Program-made: the position numbers and the translations under genes
Source of the DNA: Corydoras sp. C115
Lineage: Eukaryota > Chordata > Actinopteri > Siluriformes > Callichthyidae
Assembly: GCA_019802505.1 (NCBI GenBank)
Contig: JAFMOC010000082.1
Coordinates: 2,234,914-2,298,913 of the forward strand
Length of the DNA stretch: 64,000 nt
Direction of reading: 5' to 3'
In this document: positions 45,649 through 55,534 of the stretch, piece by piece
How positions within the stretch are numbered: position 1 is the stretch's first letter
How the letters are laid out: every line of letters begins with the position of its first letter
The notes under the pieces: model-generated
Database searches by the model: none
The model's input: only the letters and a program-made list of their open reading frames with translations
What the model was told of the DNA's origin: nothing

Positions 45649-45739
45649 GTGGTTGAGGTTAATAACCGAAGGTCTTTGCAAGATGAGTGAGCTGGAGCAA
45701 CTTCGCCAGGAGGCTGAGCAGCTGAAGAACCAGATACGA
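45649..45739 (+). CDS. gnb2: gnb2 first coding exon
   Basis: Acceptor TTTGTCAG at 45641-45648, 34 nt of 5' UTR, then ATG at 45683. Encodes MSELEQLRQEAEQLKNQIR, the coiled-coil helix that packs on G-gamma. Donor GTAAGA. Confidence 0.95.
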
Positions 45740-47224
45740 GTAAGAACATCTGTTTAATCGGTTCTAAAACAAGCATCCTGATCACAGGAATGTGAATAAT
45801 ACCAGTGTTTGGTTCCACCACTGGACTTGGTGGTTTATAGGCCTGATGCTAATACTGGGTACGATTTCCTCTGTTGTAGCCCAACTGCCCAAGGTTTTAA
45901 TGTGTAATATATTCTAATAGTCTGCTCACCATTGTACAGAGTGCTGAGATGTCTCCTCCATCATCAGGGCATTTCCTTCTGCAAAATATTATATTATGGT
46001 TATTATTGGTGTCTTTACCCATCTGGCACCATCAGTCATGCCACAGTCCCATTTCCCATTAGATTCCCATTTGAAATATATAATGTAAACCTTATTTTTA
46101 AATAATTGCTTGAAATTAATTGGCTACGTAAATACTAAATGAGTGTGTACTGAAATCAGTCTGTCTCAACAGGATGCCAGGAAAGCATGTGGGGACTCAA
46201 CCCTTACTCAGGTAAAATACACACATATACAACATTGTGTTATATATATATATATATAGTGCTCCATTCAGTTTCCTTCACTTATATAGACGGACTTTGT
46301 AGTTCTATAATTACAGACTGTAGTCCATTATGTTTTTTGTTGTTGTTAGTCCCCTGTTGGTTCTCAGGAGCATCACAGAACAGGTATCATTTGGGTGGTG
46401 GATTGTTTATTGTCAGTTCTGCAGTGACACTGATGTGGTGAGGTAATACATGGTTTTAGGGTGGTAACATTCTTATATGGAAGTAATGCTTTGTTTTTAA
46501 GGTGGTAAAACTGTTTTAAGGGCAAATATTGTTTTAAGTTGGTAATATTGTATTTGAGGGTAATACTTGGTTTTAAGGTGGTAACATTGTGATATGGGCG
46601 TAATGTATGGTTTTTAAGGTGGTAACACTGGTTTAAGGGTCAAACATTGATTTAAGGTGGTAATATTGTATTTGAGGGTAATACATGGTTTTAAGGTGGT
46701 AACATTGTGATATGGGCGTAATGTATGGTTTGTAAGGTGGTAACACTTGTTTAAGGGTCAAACATTGTTTTAAGGTAGTAATATTATACTTGGGGTAACA
46801 CATGGTTTTAAGGTGGTAATACTGTGATTCGGGGGTAATGCATAATTTTAAAGTGGTAATATTGTATTTGGGTAACACATGGTTTTAAGGTGGTAACATT
46901 GTAAAATGGAAGTAATGCGTTGTTTTTAAGGCGGTAACATTGTAAAATGGAAGTAATGCGTTGTTTTTAAGGCGGTAACACTGGTTTAAAGGGGGTTTTA
47001 GGGCAGCAGTGCTGCTGTAGTTTCATTTAAACACCTCAGTGACACTGCTGGGATAGGAATAATGCAGCAATCAAATAATGTGGTGGTACTATTGGGGTTC
47101 TGATCATTAGAGAACAGCGTATACAGTATGTACTGTAGAACACAAACAGATGGACTACAGTCTGGAATTGTTGAACTACAAAGTCCATCTTTACAGTGCA
47201 ACTGAGAACATGGAGAATAAGTGA

Positions 47225-47270
<46 letters not shown>

Positions 47271-47849
47271 TACTTAGTGGGCGGCACGGTGGCTTAGTGG
47301 TTAGCACGTTCGCCTCTCAGCGCTAGGGATTCCCGGTTCGAATCCCCATCTGGGTGGAGTTTCCATGTTCTCCCCGTGTCCGCGTGGGTTTCCTCCGGGT
47401 TCTCCGGTTTCCTCCCACAGTCCAAAAACATGGATCAAGTCAATTGAGTTCTCCAAATTGCCCCATAAAGAGTGTGTTTGTGTTATTGAGTGTGTGCCCA
47501 GCGATAGATTGGCGCCCTGTCCTGGGTCTATCTGCCCAGCGCCCGAGACGTTCTCCCCTGGATGGGCATGGGGAACCCCACCGCGACCCTAATAGAGGAT
47601 AAAGCGGGAGATAATGAATGAATGAATATTACTTAGTTCACACACATGCAACAATCAAAAATGCATACTTTGTGTTATATAGACTGTTGTATAGGCAGTG
47701 TATACAGAATATAAACATATATATCTGTGTGAATAGATAACAGCTGCGCTGGATCCGGTGGGCAGGATTCAAATGCGAACGAGGAGAACCCTAAGAGGTC
47801 ACTTGGCTAAAATCTATGCCATGCACTGGGGTTCTGACTCCAGGTACGT

Positions 47850-47898
<49 letters not shown>

Positions 47899-50187
47899 CA
47901 CACCACCTGATTTAGCTTCTGTTACTGTACTGTATCTTTCCGTGTGTACAACATGGCTTTGTTCTAACCGGACAGTGATGTTGTCTAGACATTAAACCTG
48001 TAAAAAAACAAACAACGTTACAGTGAGCAACCAAAGCAACCCATCAGCTTTTATCTCATGCAAATTCCACAGAAGGTTCTAAGTAAGAGACAAACCCACA
48101 ACTTGCACTGAACTATAAAGTTCCTCTAGAGAATGCAAATTCAGAAAAAACCCTGTGTAAAGCTACCTGCAGTACTGCGCCTGAACAGTCCCCCCCCCAC
48201 ACAGAACCTTATTAAGTGCTTTAGTCCTCTCTCTCTCTCATATAGGGCTTGTATATATTTGCAGCCATGCTGTTAATATTTGTCTCAGGTTGTGTTATAA
48301 GCATTCTGTACATCAGTTCGTGTGTGGCATCATAATAAAACTAAATAATAATAATAAATTTTTTTTGAAAGCGCCTTTCAGAACACCCAAGGACGCTGTA
48401 CAAAGCATACATATTTTGTTTTAAGTTGATAATATTGTATTTGGGGCTAATACATGGTTTTAAGACGGTAACATTGTGATATGCGAGTAATGCATTGATT
48501 TTAAGGTGGTAACACTGGTTTAAGGGTCAAACATTGATTTAAGGTGGTAATATTGTATTTGGGGATAATACATTGTTTTAAGGTGGTAATACTGTGATTT
48601 GGGGGTAATGCATCATTTTTAAGTTGGTAATATTGTATTTGGGGGTAATACATTGTTTTAAGGTGGTAATACTGTGATTTGGGGGTAATGCATCATTTTT
48701 AAGTTGGTAATATTGTATTTGGGGTAATACATTGTTTAAGGTAGGTAATATTTGTAATGGGGTTTATTTGGTTACTATCATGGTTTTAAGGGCACAGGGA
48801 TAACACTGGTGCGGAAGAGTCAAAACATTGTTTTAAGTTGGGTAATATTGTATTTGGGGTAATGTACATGGTTTTAAGGTTGGTAATATTGTAATTGGGG
48901 TAAATAATACATGGTACTTATGTAGGTGGTAAAACACCTGGTTAAGAAGCCAAAACATGGATTGTAAGTTGATAATATTGTATTTGGGGGTTAATACATG
49001 GTTTTAAGGTTATGGAAACATTGTGATATGGATAAGAATGTGTTGGTTTATTTAAGGGTCGAGTAATACTTGGATATTTGGGTAGAGCCTAAACACATGG
49101 GTTTAAGATGGGTAACATTGTGATGTATGCGAGTAATGCATTGATTTTTAAGCGTCCGGTAACAATATGGTTAAGGGTCAAAGCATTTGATGTAAGGGTG
49201 GTAATATTGTAATTGGGCGGTAAATACATGGTTTTTAAACGGTAGTGGTTTTGGAAAACATTGTGATTTGGGGGGTAATGCATTGCTATTTAAGGGTGTG
49301 GTAACACTGGTTTAAAGGGTTAAAACGTTGTTGTTTAAGGGTGTTAATCATTGATTTTGGGGTAGGAATACATGGTTTTAAGTTGGTAACACTGTGTTTT
49401 TTAAGGGCCAAAAATTGTTTTAAGGTGGTAATATTGTATTTGAGGTAATCCATGGTTTTAAGGTGGTAACATTTTAAAATGGAAGTAATGTGTTGATTTT
49501 AAGGTGGTAACACTGGTTTAAGGGTCAAACATTGTTTTAAGGTGGTAATATTGTATTTGGGGGTAATTCATGGTTTTAAGGTGGTAATATAATTATGCTG
49601 AGTAATTGTGGATGACATTATTTGTTATTTTTGGGAATGATTTTCTTCTAAGGACTCATGAAAACGATCTGCTCCTTTACATATCCACACACAGGAAACC
49701 ACCTGAGCTGACTCGGGGGAACTCGGGGGAACATTTTCTACAGTTAACGTTGTTTCTACGCTTGACATTGTTATTGGTGGATTAAATTAAACTGTGTGAT
49801 GCTGTATGTGTGCTCAGTACTCACACTCGCCCGCATTAAGGTATAAAATATAAAATAAGGTGTAAAATGGTACATTTATTTGTATACGATTACAAATCCG
49901 AATAATGCCCCCCAGGCGTCTCCCGCACAGACATACCGATGCCCGCGGTGAGCGCTCAGCCTGTGCCCTGTCCATGTGTTGATCTGTGTTCTGAGCGTGG
50001 AACTGATCTGATTGAACAGATTCATGCGATCCCGCTGCGCTCATCCTGGGTGATGACGTGTGCATACGCGCCATCTGGAAACTTCGTAGCCTGCGGCGGC
50101 TTGGACAACATCTGCTCCATCTACAGCCTGAAAACCCGCGAGGGCAATGTGCGAGTCAGCCGAGAACTCCCTGGACACACGGGTACA

Positions 50188-50250
<63 letters not shown>

Positions 50251-52476
50251 AAGCCTGTATTCAGTGTTTGACTTTCTGCATTTCTTTCAGGTTATCTGTC
50301 CTGCTGCCGTTTCATCGATGACAATCAGATCATCACTAGTTCAGGAGACACGGCCTGGTACAACATCATCACAACAACACAACACAACACAACACACTCC
50401 ACAAAACCAAAGACCTAAAGGGATTTCTAATAAGTGAATATAAGCAGATGGCAGATACTGATATAAGCCGAGAGTGTGAAGACAGGGAAAACACACATTA
50501 CATTCTAACATTTTGGTCATTTATGGGGGACGTCTTGTTATCCCAAAGCGGAGCTTTCAAGGTGTAACACACGGGTTCATCACAAACATCCCTGGAGCCA
50601 ATGAGGAGTTTTTTAAGGTCCTTGCTCAAGGAAGACCCACATTGGGAACTTCAGTGGACCTGGGATTTGAACACCCCCAACCTTCAGATTGCCATAACCC
50701 ACCACCGAGCACCTGACCACTGAGCTTTACCACCTCCCTGTAATAACTCCACAGTTAATAACTTTAAAGCATTAATCACGTATTTTAGCAATTGATTGTA
50801 ATAATTGGCCGGGCGGGGGGGGCACGGTGGCTTAGTGGTTGGCATGTTCACCTCTCAGTGCTAGGGATTTCCCGGTTCGAATCCCAATCTGGTGGAGTGT
50901 TCCATGTTTCTCCACGTATCCATTGTGGGTTATACCTCTTGGTTCTCCGACCGGCTACAGGTTTCCTAGCCACAGTCCAAAAAACATGGATTCAACGGTC
51001 CAAGTTGAATTCTCCAAAATTGCCCCATATAGTGTCGTTAGTGTGTGACAGTGATCCCTGTGTAGCTGTCTAGTGTGGTGCCCAGCGATGGATTGGCGTC
51101 TGTCCTGGGTCGTATATGGCCCAGCGTCTGAAAAACCTTCTCACCCCTGGATGGCATCATAGGGGAAGATAAGGGACGGATGAAAATATGAGGATGTCAT
51201 TGTAGCAATGTATTCTCCTCTCAGCACTAGGGATTCCTTGATATGAATCCCAATCTGGGTGGAGTTTCCATGTTCTCCCCGCTATGCGGTTTCCTCCCAC
51301 AGTCCAAACACATGGAATCAAATCAACACTGAATTCTCCAAAATTGGGCCCCATTATAGAGTGTGTCTGTGTGAAGCGTGAGTGGTGTTCAGTGATGGAG
51401 TGGTGGGTCCTGTCCTGGGTCTATTTGCCCAGCAAGCGCTCCAGATGAACGTTCTCCCCTGGATGGGAATGGGGAATCACACACCCGCGACCTAGTAGAG
51501 GGATAAGCGGAAGATGATGTCGATGAGTTATGGTTCAATTTAGCATGTTTCCTCGTCAGGTGAGCTGTAACGGGTGATTTCCAGTTAGTTTTACTCCCAA
51601 TGTTCTGGCGGTGAGAGTTTGCATGTTCTCCCCGTGTCTGCGTGGGTTTCTTCCGGGTTTTCTACGGATTTCTCACCACAGTCCCCTCCAAAAACATGGA
51701 TTAAGGTCAATTGAGTTCTCCAAATTGCAGCGCAGTATAGATGTGAGTGAGTGATTGGTGCCCAGCGAAACATTCTTCCCCCTGAGGATGGACATGGAGG
51801 GGAACCCCCCCCCCCCCCCACGAATCTCAGAAGATTTGCTGTTCTGATTTTAATTGGAGTTTAAATCACATTACACTAGACGATTCATTAATTTCAGGTG
51901 ATGAACTGTAAAGGAATCCCCGTTGTCTTTCTTCCTGTGTGTAACCCAGTGCTTTGTGGGACATCGAGACGGGACAGCAGATCACACTGTTCTCAGGACA
52001 CAGCGGCGACGTCATGAGCCTGTCCCTGTCTCCGGATTCACGTACCTTCGTTTCGGGGGCCTGCGACGAGCCTCCGATCAAGCCATCATGGAGGACATCC
52101 ACGCAGTAGACAGCGATAGCTGCTAGACAGACGATCTCACAGGGTCACGAGTCGGACATCAACGCCGTGTGTGTGAGTATACGCTTCATACAGACAGCAG
52201 AGCGTGTGGTTCTCAGCGAGCAGTACGTCACTCGGTTCTCCACCCGCTCCGTCTTCCAGTTCTTCCCCAGCGGCAGCGCGTTCGCTACGGGATCAGACGA
52301 CGCCACGTGCCGTCTGTTCGACCTGCGAGCCGATCAGGAACTCGGCCTGTACTCGCACGACAACATCATCTGCGGCATCACGTCGGTGGCGTTCTCGCGC
52401 TCCGGCCGTCTGCTGCTCGCCGGATACGACGACTTCAACTGCAACATCTGGGACGCCATGAAGGCGGAGCGTGCAG
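45683..52476 (+). CDS. gnb2: gnb2, guanine nucleotide-binding protein subunit beta-2 (incomplete as assembled)
   Basis: Beta subunit of heterotrimeric G proteins. It forms a seven-bladed WD40 propeller with an N-terminal helix that pairs with G-gamma, binds G-alpha at the plasma membrane and signals to effectors. Exons found: 45683-45739, 46173-46211, 47737-47843, 50020-50182, 50291-50357, 51950-52172 and 52260-52476. Lengths 39, 107, 163, 67 and 217 are those of the conserved vertebrate Gbeta exons. MSELEQLRQEAEQLKNQIR, DARKACGDSTLTQ, APSGNFVACGG, CSIYSLKTREG and SRELPGHT favour GNB2 over GNB1. Missing by eye: the 64-nt exon encoding LLVSASQDGKLIIWD (expected between 47844 and 50019) and the terminal exon (expected after 52477). 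Exon 51950-52172 is 223 nt instead of 202 and frameshifted. The other exons are clean, so I infer assembly damage rather than a pseudogene. Confidence 0.93.
46173..46211 (+). CDS. gnb2: gnb2 coding exon 2 (39 nt)
   Basis: Encodes exactly DARKACGDSTLTQ between CTCAACAG and GTAAAA. The GDSTLTQ variant matches GNB2 (GNB1 has ADATLSQ). Confidence 0.95.
46441..46995. repeat. Minisatellite array in gnb2 intron (first part)
   Basis: Tandem units built on TGGTTTTAAGGTGGTAACA, with alternating TTGTGATATGGG and TTGTATTTGGGGTAAT segments. Period about 35-40 bp, grouped into units of about 110-120 bp. Confidence 0.85.
46996..47225. repeat. Unclassified interspersed repeat, internal part
   Basis: CACCTCAGTGACACTGCTGG, GGTGGTACTATTGGGGTTCT and TGGACTACAGTCTGGA also occur, inverted, at 58965-59135. 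Confidence 0.7.
47279..47625 (+). mobile_element. V-SINE, reference full-length copy
   Basis: Best-preserved example. The A box TGGCTTAGTGG and B box GGTTCGAATCC are those of a tRNA-type Pol III promoter. The V-domain reads ATGTTCTCCCCGTGTCCGCG and TTTCCTCCCACAGTCC, followed by a 3' domain (GGCGCCCTGTCCTGGGT, GGATGGGCATGGGGAACC) and an (ATGA)n tail. ATATTACTTAGT at 47267-47278 and 47626-47637 is the target-site duplication. It was mobilised by an unseen LINE. Confidence 0.95.
47737..47843 (+). CDS. gnb2: gnb2 coding exon 3 (107 nt)
   Basis: Starts ATAACAGCTGCG after GTGAATAG. Encodes ITAALDPVGRIQMRTRRTLR and GHLAKIYAMHWGSDS, the start of WD repeat 1. Donor GTACGT. Confidence 0.95.
47851..47895. 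repeat. (CA)n microsatellite
   Basis: About 20 CA units starting 8 bp after a gnb2 exon donor. Confidence 0.95.
48400..49600. repeat. Minisatellite array in the next gnb2 intron
   Basis: Same repeat family as 46441-46995. Copies at 48400-48720 and 49430-49600 are regular; those at about 48720-49430 carry many extra bases. The missing 64-nt gnb2 exon should lie within or beside this array. Confidence 0.85.
50020..50182 (+). CDS. gnb2: gnb2 coding exon 5 of the family scheme (163 nt)
   Basis: Starts ATTCATGCG after TTGAACAG. Encodes IHAIPLRSSWVMTCAYAPSG and NICSIYSLKTREGNVRVSRE, part of WD repeats 2-3. The exact 163-nt family length shows this exon is undamaged although it lies in an error-rich interval. 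Confidence 0.94.
50186..50246. repeat. (CA)n microsatellite
   Basis: About 28 CA units in the short gnb2 intron between 50182 and 50291. Confidence 0.95.
50291..50357 (+). CDS. gnb2: gnb2 coding exon 6 (67 nt)
   Basis: After TTTCTTTCAG; encodes YLSCCRFIDDNQIITSSGDT and ends TG before GTACAA. Exact family length. Splices to the TGT codon at the next exon. Confidence 0.93.
50500..50745 (-). mobile_element. SINE-2 with many small insertions
   Basis: Legible SINE-2 (CAAGGAAGACCCACATTGGG) but with extra bases throughout, for example CATCCCTGGAGCCAATGAGG. Confidence 0.75.
50814..51840 (+). mobile_element. Three V-SINEs with many small insertions
   Basis: Copies at about 50814-51180, 51190-51525 and 51540-51840. 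Typical motifs are broken by inserted bases (CAAAAAACATGGATTCAACG; CCAAAATTGGGCCCCATTAT), unlike the copies elsewhere in the window. Confidence 0.8.
51950..52172 (+). CDS. gnb2: gnb2 coding exon 7, disrupted by small insertions
   Basis: Starts TGCTTTGTGGGAC after AACCCAG. The first half reads cleanly (ALWDIETGQQ, SGDVMSLSLSPDSRTFVSG). From about 52058 extra bases appear (GCCTGCGACGAGCCTCCGAT), with out-of-frame text and a TAG, and the frame recovers at GHESDINAVC before donor GTGAGT. The net excess is 21 nt over the 202 nt expected. The excess is scattered single- and few-base insertions, not one insertion. Confidence 0.85.
52260..52476 (+). CDS. gnb2: gnb2 coding exon 8 (217 nt)
   Basis: After GTCTTCCAG; encodes FFPSGSAFATGSDDATCRLF, DNIICGITSVAFSRSGRLLL and AGYDDFNCNIWDAMKAERA, covering WD repeats 5-6. 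SRSGRLLL and NIWDAM are GNB2-like. Exact family length; donor GTAACA. Confidence 0.96.
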
Positions 52477-52639
52477 GTAACAACATGGAGTCTCAGAATC
52501 AGACACACGGAATCATCGAACATCCAAAAAAACAATTGCTAGGATTTAAATCCACACGTCCCTGAGATTCCCTTATAGACAAATGACCCATGGGTGTTCG
52601 CATCCTATTGGACTATTCCTATTCTATTGCCCCTGGTAG

Positions 52640-53063
52640 TGTGTGTCCAGTGATGGATTGGCGCCCTGTCCTGGGTGGATCTGCCCAGCACCCGGAACGT
52701 TCTCACTTTGATGGACCCTAGTAGTGGATTAAGTGGAGATATAACCATCTACTGCTTTATCCTCTATTAGGGTTGCGGGGAGGGAGGGGGGGTTTCTCTA
52801 TGCCCATCCAGGGGAGAACGTTTCGGGCGCTGGGCAGATACACCCAGGACAGGACGCCAATCTATCACTGGACACACACTCACTCACACAGACACACTCT
52901 ATATGGGGCAATTTGGAGAACTCATTTGACTTGATCCATGTTTTTGGACTGTGGGAGGAAACCGGAGAACCCGGAGGAAACCCATGTGGACACGGGAAGA
53001 GAATGGAAACTCCATCCAGCGCTGAGAGGAGAACATGCTAACCACTAAGCCACCGTGCCGCCT
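52640..53063. mobile_element. V-SINE fragment (+) and V-SINE (-)
   Basis: Plus-strand 3' domain 52640-52735, then a minus copy 52748-53063 with a small head deletion. Confidence 0.85.
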
Positions 53064-53106
53064 TACATTTTATTAATTAAATTTAATTTAAATGATTGCA
53101 GCTACA

Positions 53107-53854
53107 TGGTGGTTTAGTGATTGGCATGTTCTCCTCTCAGCGCTAGGGATTCCCGGTTCGAATCCCCATCTGGGTGGAATTTCTATGTTCTCCCCGTGTC
53201 CGCGTGGGTTTCCTCCGGGTTCTCCGGTTTCCTCCCACAGTCCAAAAACATGGATCAAGTTAATTGAGTTCTCCAAATTGCCCCATATAGAGTGTGTCTG
53301 TGAGTGAGTGTGTGCCCAGCGATAGATTGGCGCCCTGTCCTGGGTGTATCTGCCCAGCGCCCGAAACGTTCTACCCTGGATGGGCATGGGGAACCCCTCC
53401 CCCACGACCCTTTCATTCATTTATTCATCCATTATATTCCGCTTTATCCTCTATTAGGGTCGCGGTGGGGTCCCCCATGGCCCATCCAAGGGGAGAACAT
53501 TTCGGGCGCTGGGCAGATACACCCAGGACAGGACGCCAATCTATCACTGGGCACACACTCAACTCACACATACACACTCTATATGAGGGCAAATTTGGAG
53601 AATTCAATTGACTCGATCACCATGTTTTTGGACTGTGGGAGGAAACCGGAGAAGAACCGGAGGAAATCACCACGCCGGACACGGGGAGCCCTCCCCCCCC
53701 CCCCCCCCCCCCCCCCAACATGGAAACTCCATCCAGATGGGGATTCGTACCGGGAATCCCTAGTGCTGAGAGGAGAACATGCCAACCACTAAGGCACCGT
53801 GCCGCCCCCCGCGACCCTAATAGAAGATAAAGCAGAAGATAATGGATGGCTGGT
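53107..53854 (+). mobile_element. V-SINE with a second V-SINE inserted in its tail
   Basis: Plus copy (53107-53412, tail at 53806-53854) bounded by TGATTGCAGCTACA at 53093-53106 and 53855-53868. A minus copy at 53413-53805, containing a C run at 53692-53716, interrupts it at the GCGACCCT site. Confidence 0.9.
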
Positions 53855-53889
53855 TGATTGCAGCTACAGCTTCTGAACGGTAACATTCT

Positions 53890-54384
53890 ACGTATTAGGG
53901 GTGAGCTGCAATATTCGCTGATTCGAAGATTCGATTCGGAGAACCGTAGTCGACTATGAACCTCATAGTCGAATGTACCATTTTGACCACATGGGGGCGC
54001 TCATGGCTGCTGCTAAGCATTAGTTTTTACATGAAATGTCTTTGTTTTCGTTATATATATATAGAGCCTTTTGTCAAATAAAATCATCCTGATTTCTAGA
54101 AAAAACAAAAAAAGGGTTTTTTTGGTTAGAAAAACAAGTAAAACAAAAAAAAACGACACATTTGAGACAAACGGGGGACTGGGTTTATTTATAGAACACG
54201 TTATCAGCTCTTATACACATCTTTGAAATCTTGTTTTGATATTTTTTGGTTTTTTTTTTGGTGTAAGTGTATCAGAGATAGGCATGTGCCAATATTCTAG
54301 TCCAGTATTCTCCTGAAAGCAGAGACCTGTAGACCCAAAGTAGACCCAGTCTGTCCTGAAACTGACCGCAGGAATGACGGGGGG
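53890..54384. other. DNA-transposon-like fragment and unique sequence
   Basis: ATTAGGGGTGAGCTGCAATA with TCGATTCGGAGAACCGTAGT is typical of a fish hAT-type non-autonomous element. The rest is AT-rich unique sequence. Confidence 0.4.
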
Positions 54385-55313
54385 GGGGGCCCGAAACGTT
54401 CTCTCCTGGATGGGCATGGGGAACCCCCCCGCGACCCTAATAGAGGATAAAGCGGGAGATAATGGATGGCACAAGGACATAAGAAAAGAAACACGTGGGA
54501 TGCAGTGTAATAGGCTGGGAGACTGCAGAACACTTTGGGGAAGGCCCGTATTTGTTCTTGACCATACAAGCAGGTCATAAGGATTTGGTTTGAACCCCGT
54601 TTGGTGGCTTAGTGGTTAGCATGTTCGCCTCTCAGCGCTAGGGATTCCCGGTTCTAATCCCAATCTGGACGGAGTTTCCATGTTCTCCCCATGGGTTTCC
54701 TCCGGGTTCTCCGGTTTGCTCCCACAGTCCAAAAACATGGATCAAGTCAATTGAGTTCTCCAAATTGCCCCATAGAGAGTCTGTTTGTTTAAATGAGTGT
54801 GTGCCCAGTGATGGATTGGTGTCCTGTCCTGGGTGTATCTGCCTAGCGCCCGAGACGTTCTCCCCTGGATGGACATGGGGAACCCCCCCCCTGCGACCCT
54901 AATAGAGGATAAAGTGGAAGATAGTGGATGGATGGATGGTTGGTTTAGACCCTATTAAACACCAGGCAGGCGGCACGGTGGCTTAGTGGTTGGCATGTTC
55001 TCCTCTCAGCACTAGGGATTCCCGGTTCGAATCCCAATCTAGGTGGAGTTTCCACGTTCTCCCCGTGTCCGCATGGGTTTCCTCCGGGTTCTCCGGTTTG
55101 CTCCCACAGTCCAAAAACATGGATCAAGTCAATTGAATTCTCCAAATTGCCCCATATAGAGTGTGTCTGTGTGAGTGAGTGTGTGCCCAGTGATAGATTG
55201 GTGTCCTGTCCTGGGTGTATCTGCCCAGCGCCCCGAAACGTTCTCCCCTGGATGGACATGGGGAACCCCCCCGCGACCCTAATAGAGGATAAAGCGGGAG
55301 ATAATGGATGGTT
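54385..55313 (+). mobile_element. V-SINE pieces with a repeated spacer
   Basis: 3' fragment 54385-54472, an 85-bp spacer unit starting AGGCTGGGAGACTGCAGAAC (about 54511), a copy at 54602-54940 and a copy at 54967-55313. TTGGTTTAGACCC follows each of the two copies. Confidence 0.88.
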
Positions 55314-55391
55314 GGTTTAGACCCCAAACACCAGGCTCCCAACGAATCAAACTAATGGGACGGGCTCCCCAAAATATTCATATCTTTTTAC

Positions 55392-55482
55392 CAGAAGAGA
55401 AATTCTGAATGGTCATGGAGCGGATCTGGACCGGGGTGTCTGGGTAGCCGCCGATCTTTGGCGTCCAATTTACACTTCAGTC
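55392..55482 (-). other. Possible unrecognised exon
   Basis: Unique island between SINEs with minus-strand acceptor TATTTTTAG and donor TCTG|GTAAAA. Two frames are open over most of it; one contains IGGYPDTPVQIRSMTIQNF, which reads like protein but which I do not recognise. It may equally be chance. Confidence 0.15.
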
Positions 55483-55534
55483 CTAAAAATACAACAAAAC
55501 ATTGCATCCCGAATCGATGGTTGGGGTCAGAACA

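Noticed and set aside
47279..47350. tRNA-like genes at the SINE heads
   Set aside because: A and B boxes are present, but the heads lack a foldable full cloverleaf with anticodon arm and are joined to SINE bodies; they are SINE promoters.
51950..52172. gnb2 as a processed or decaying pseudogene
   Set aside because: Introns are retained, all other exons are intact with exact lengths, and the damage coincides with an indel-rich interval that also affects non-coding repeats.
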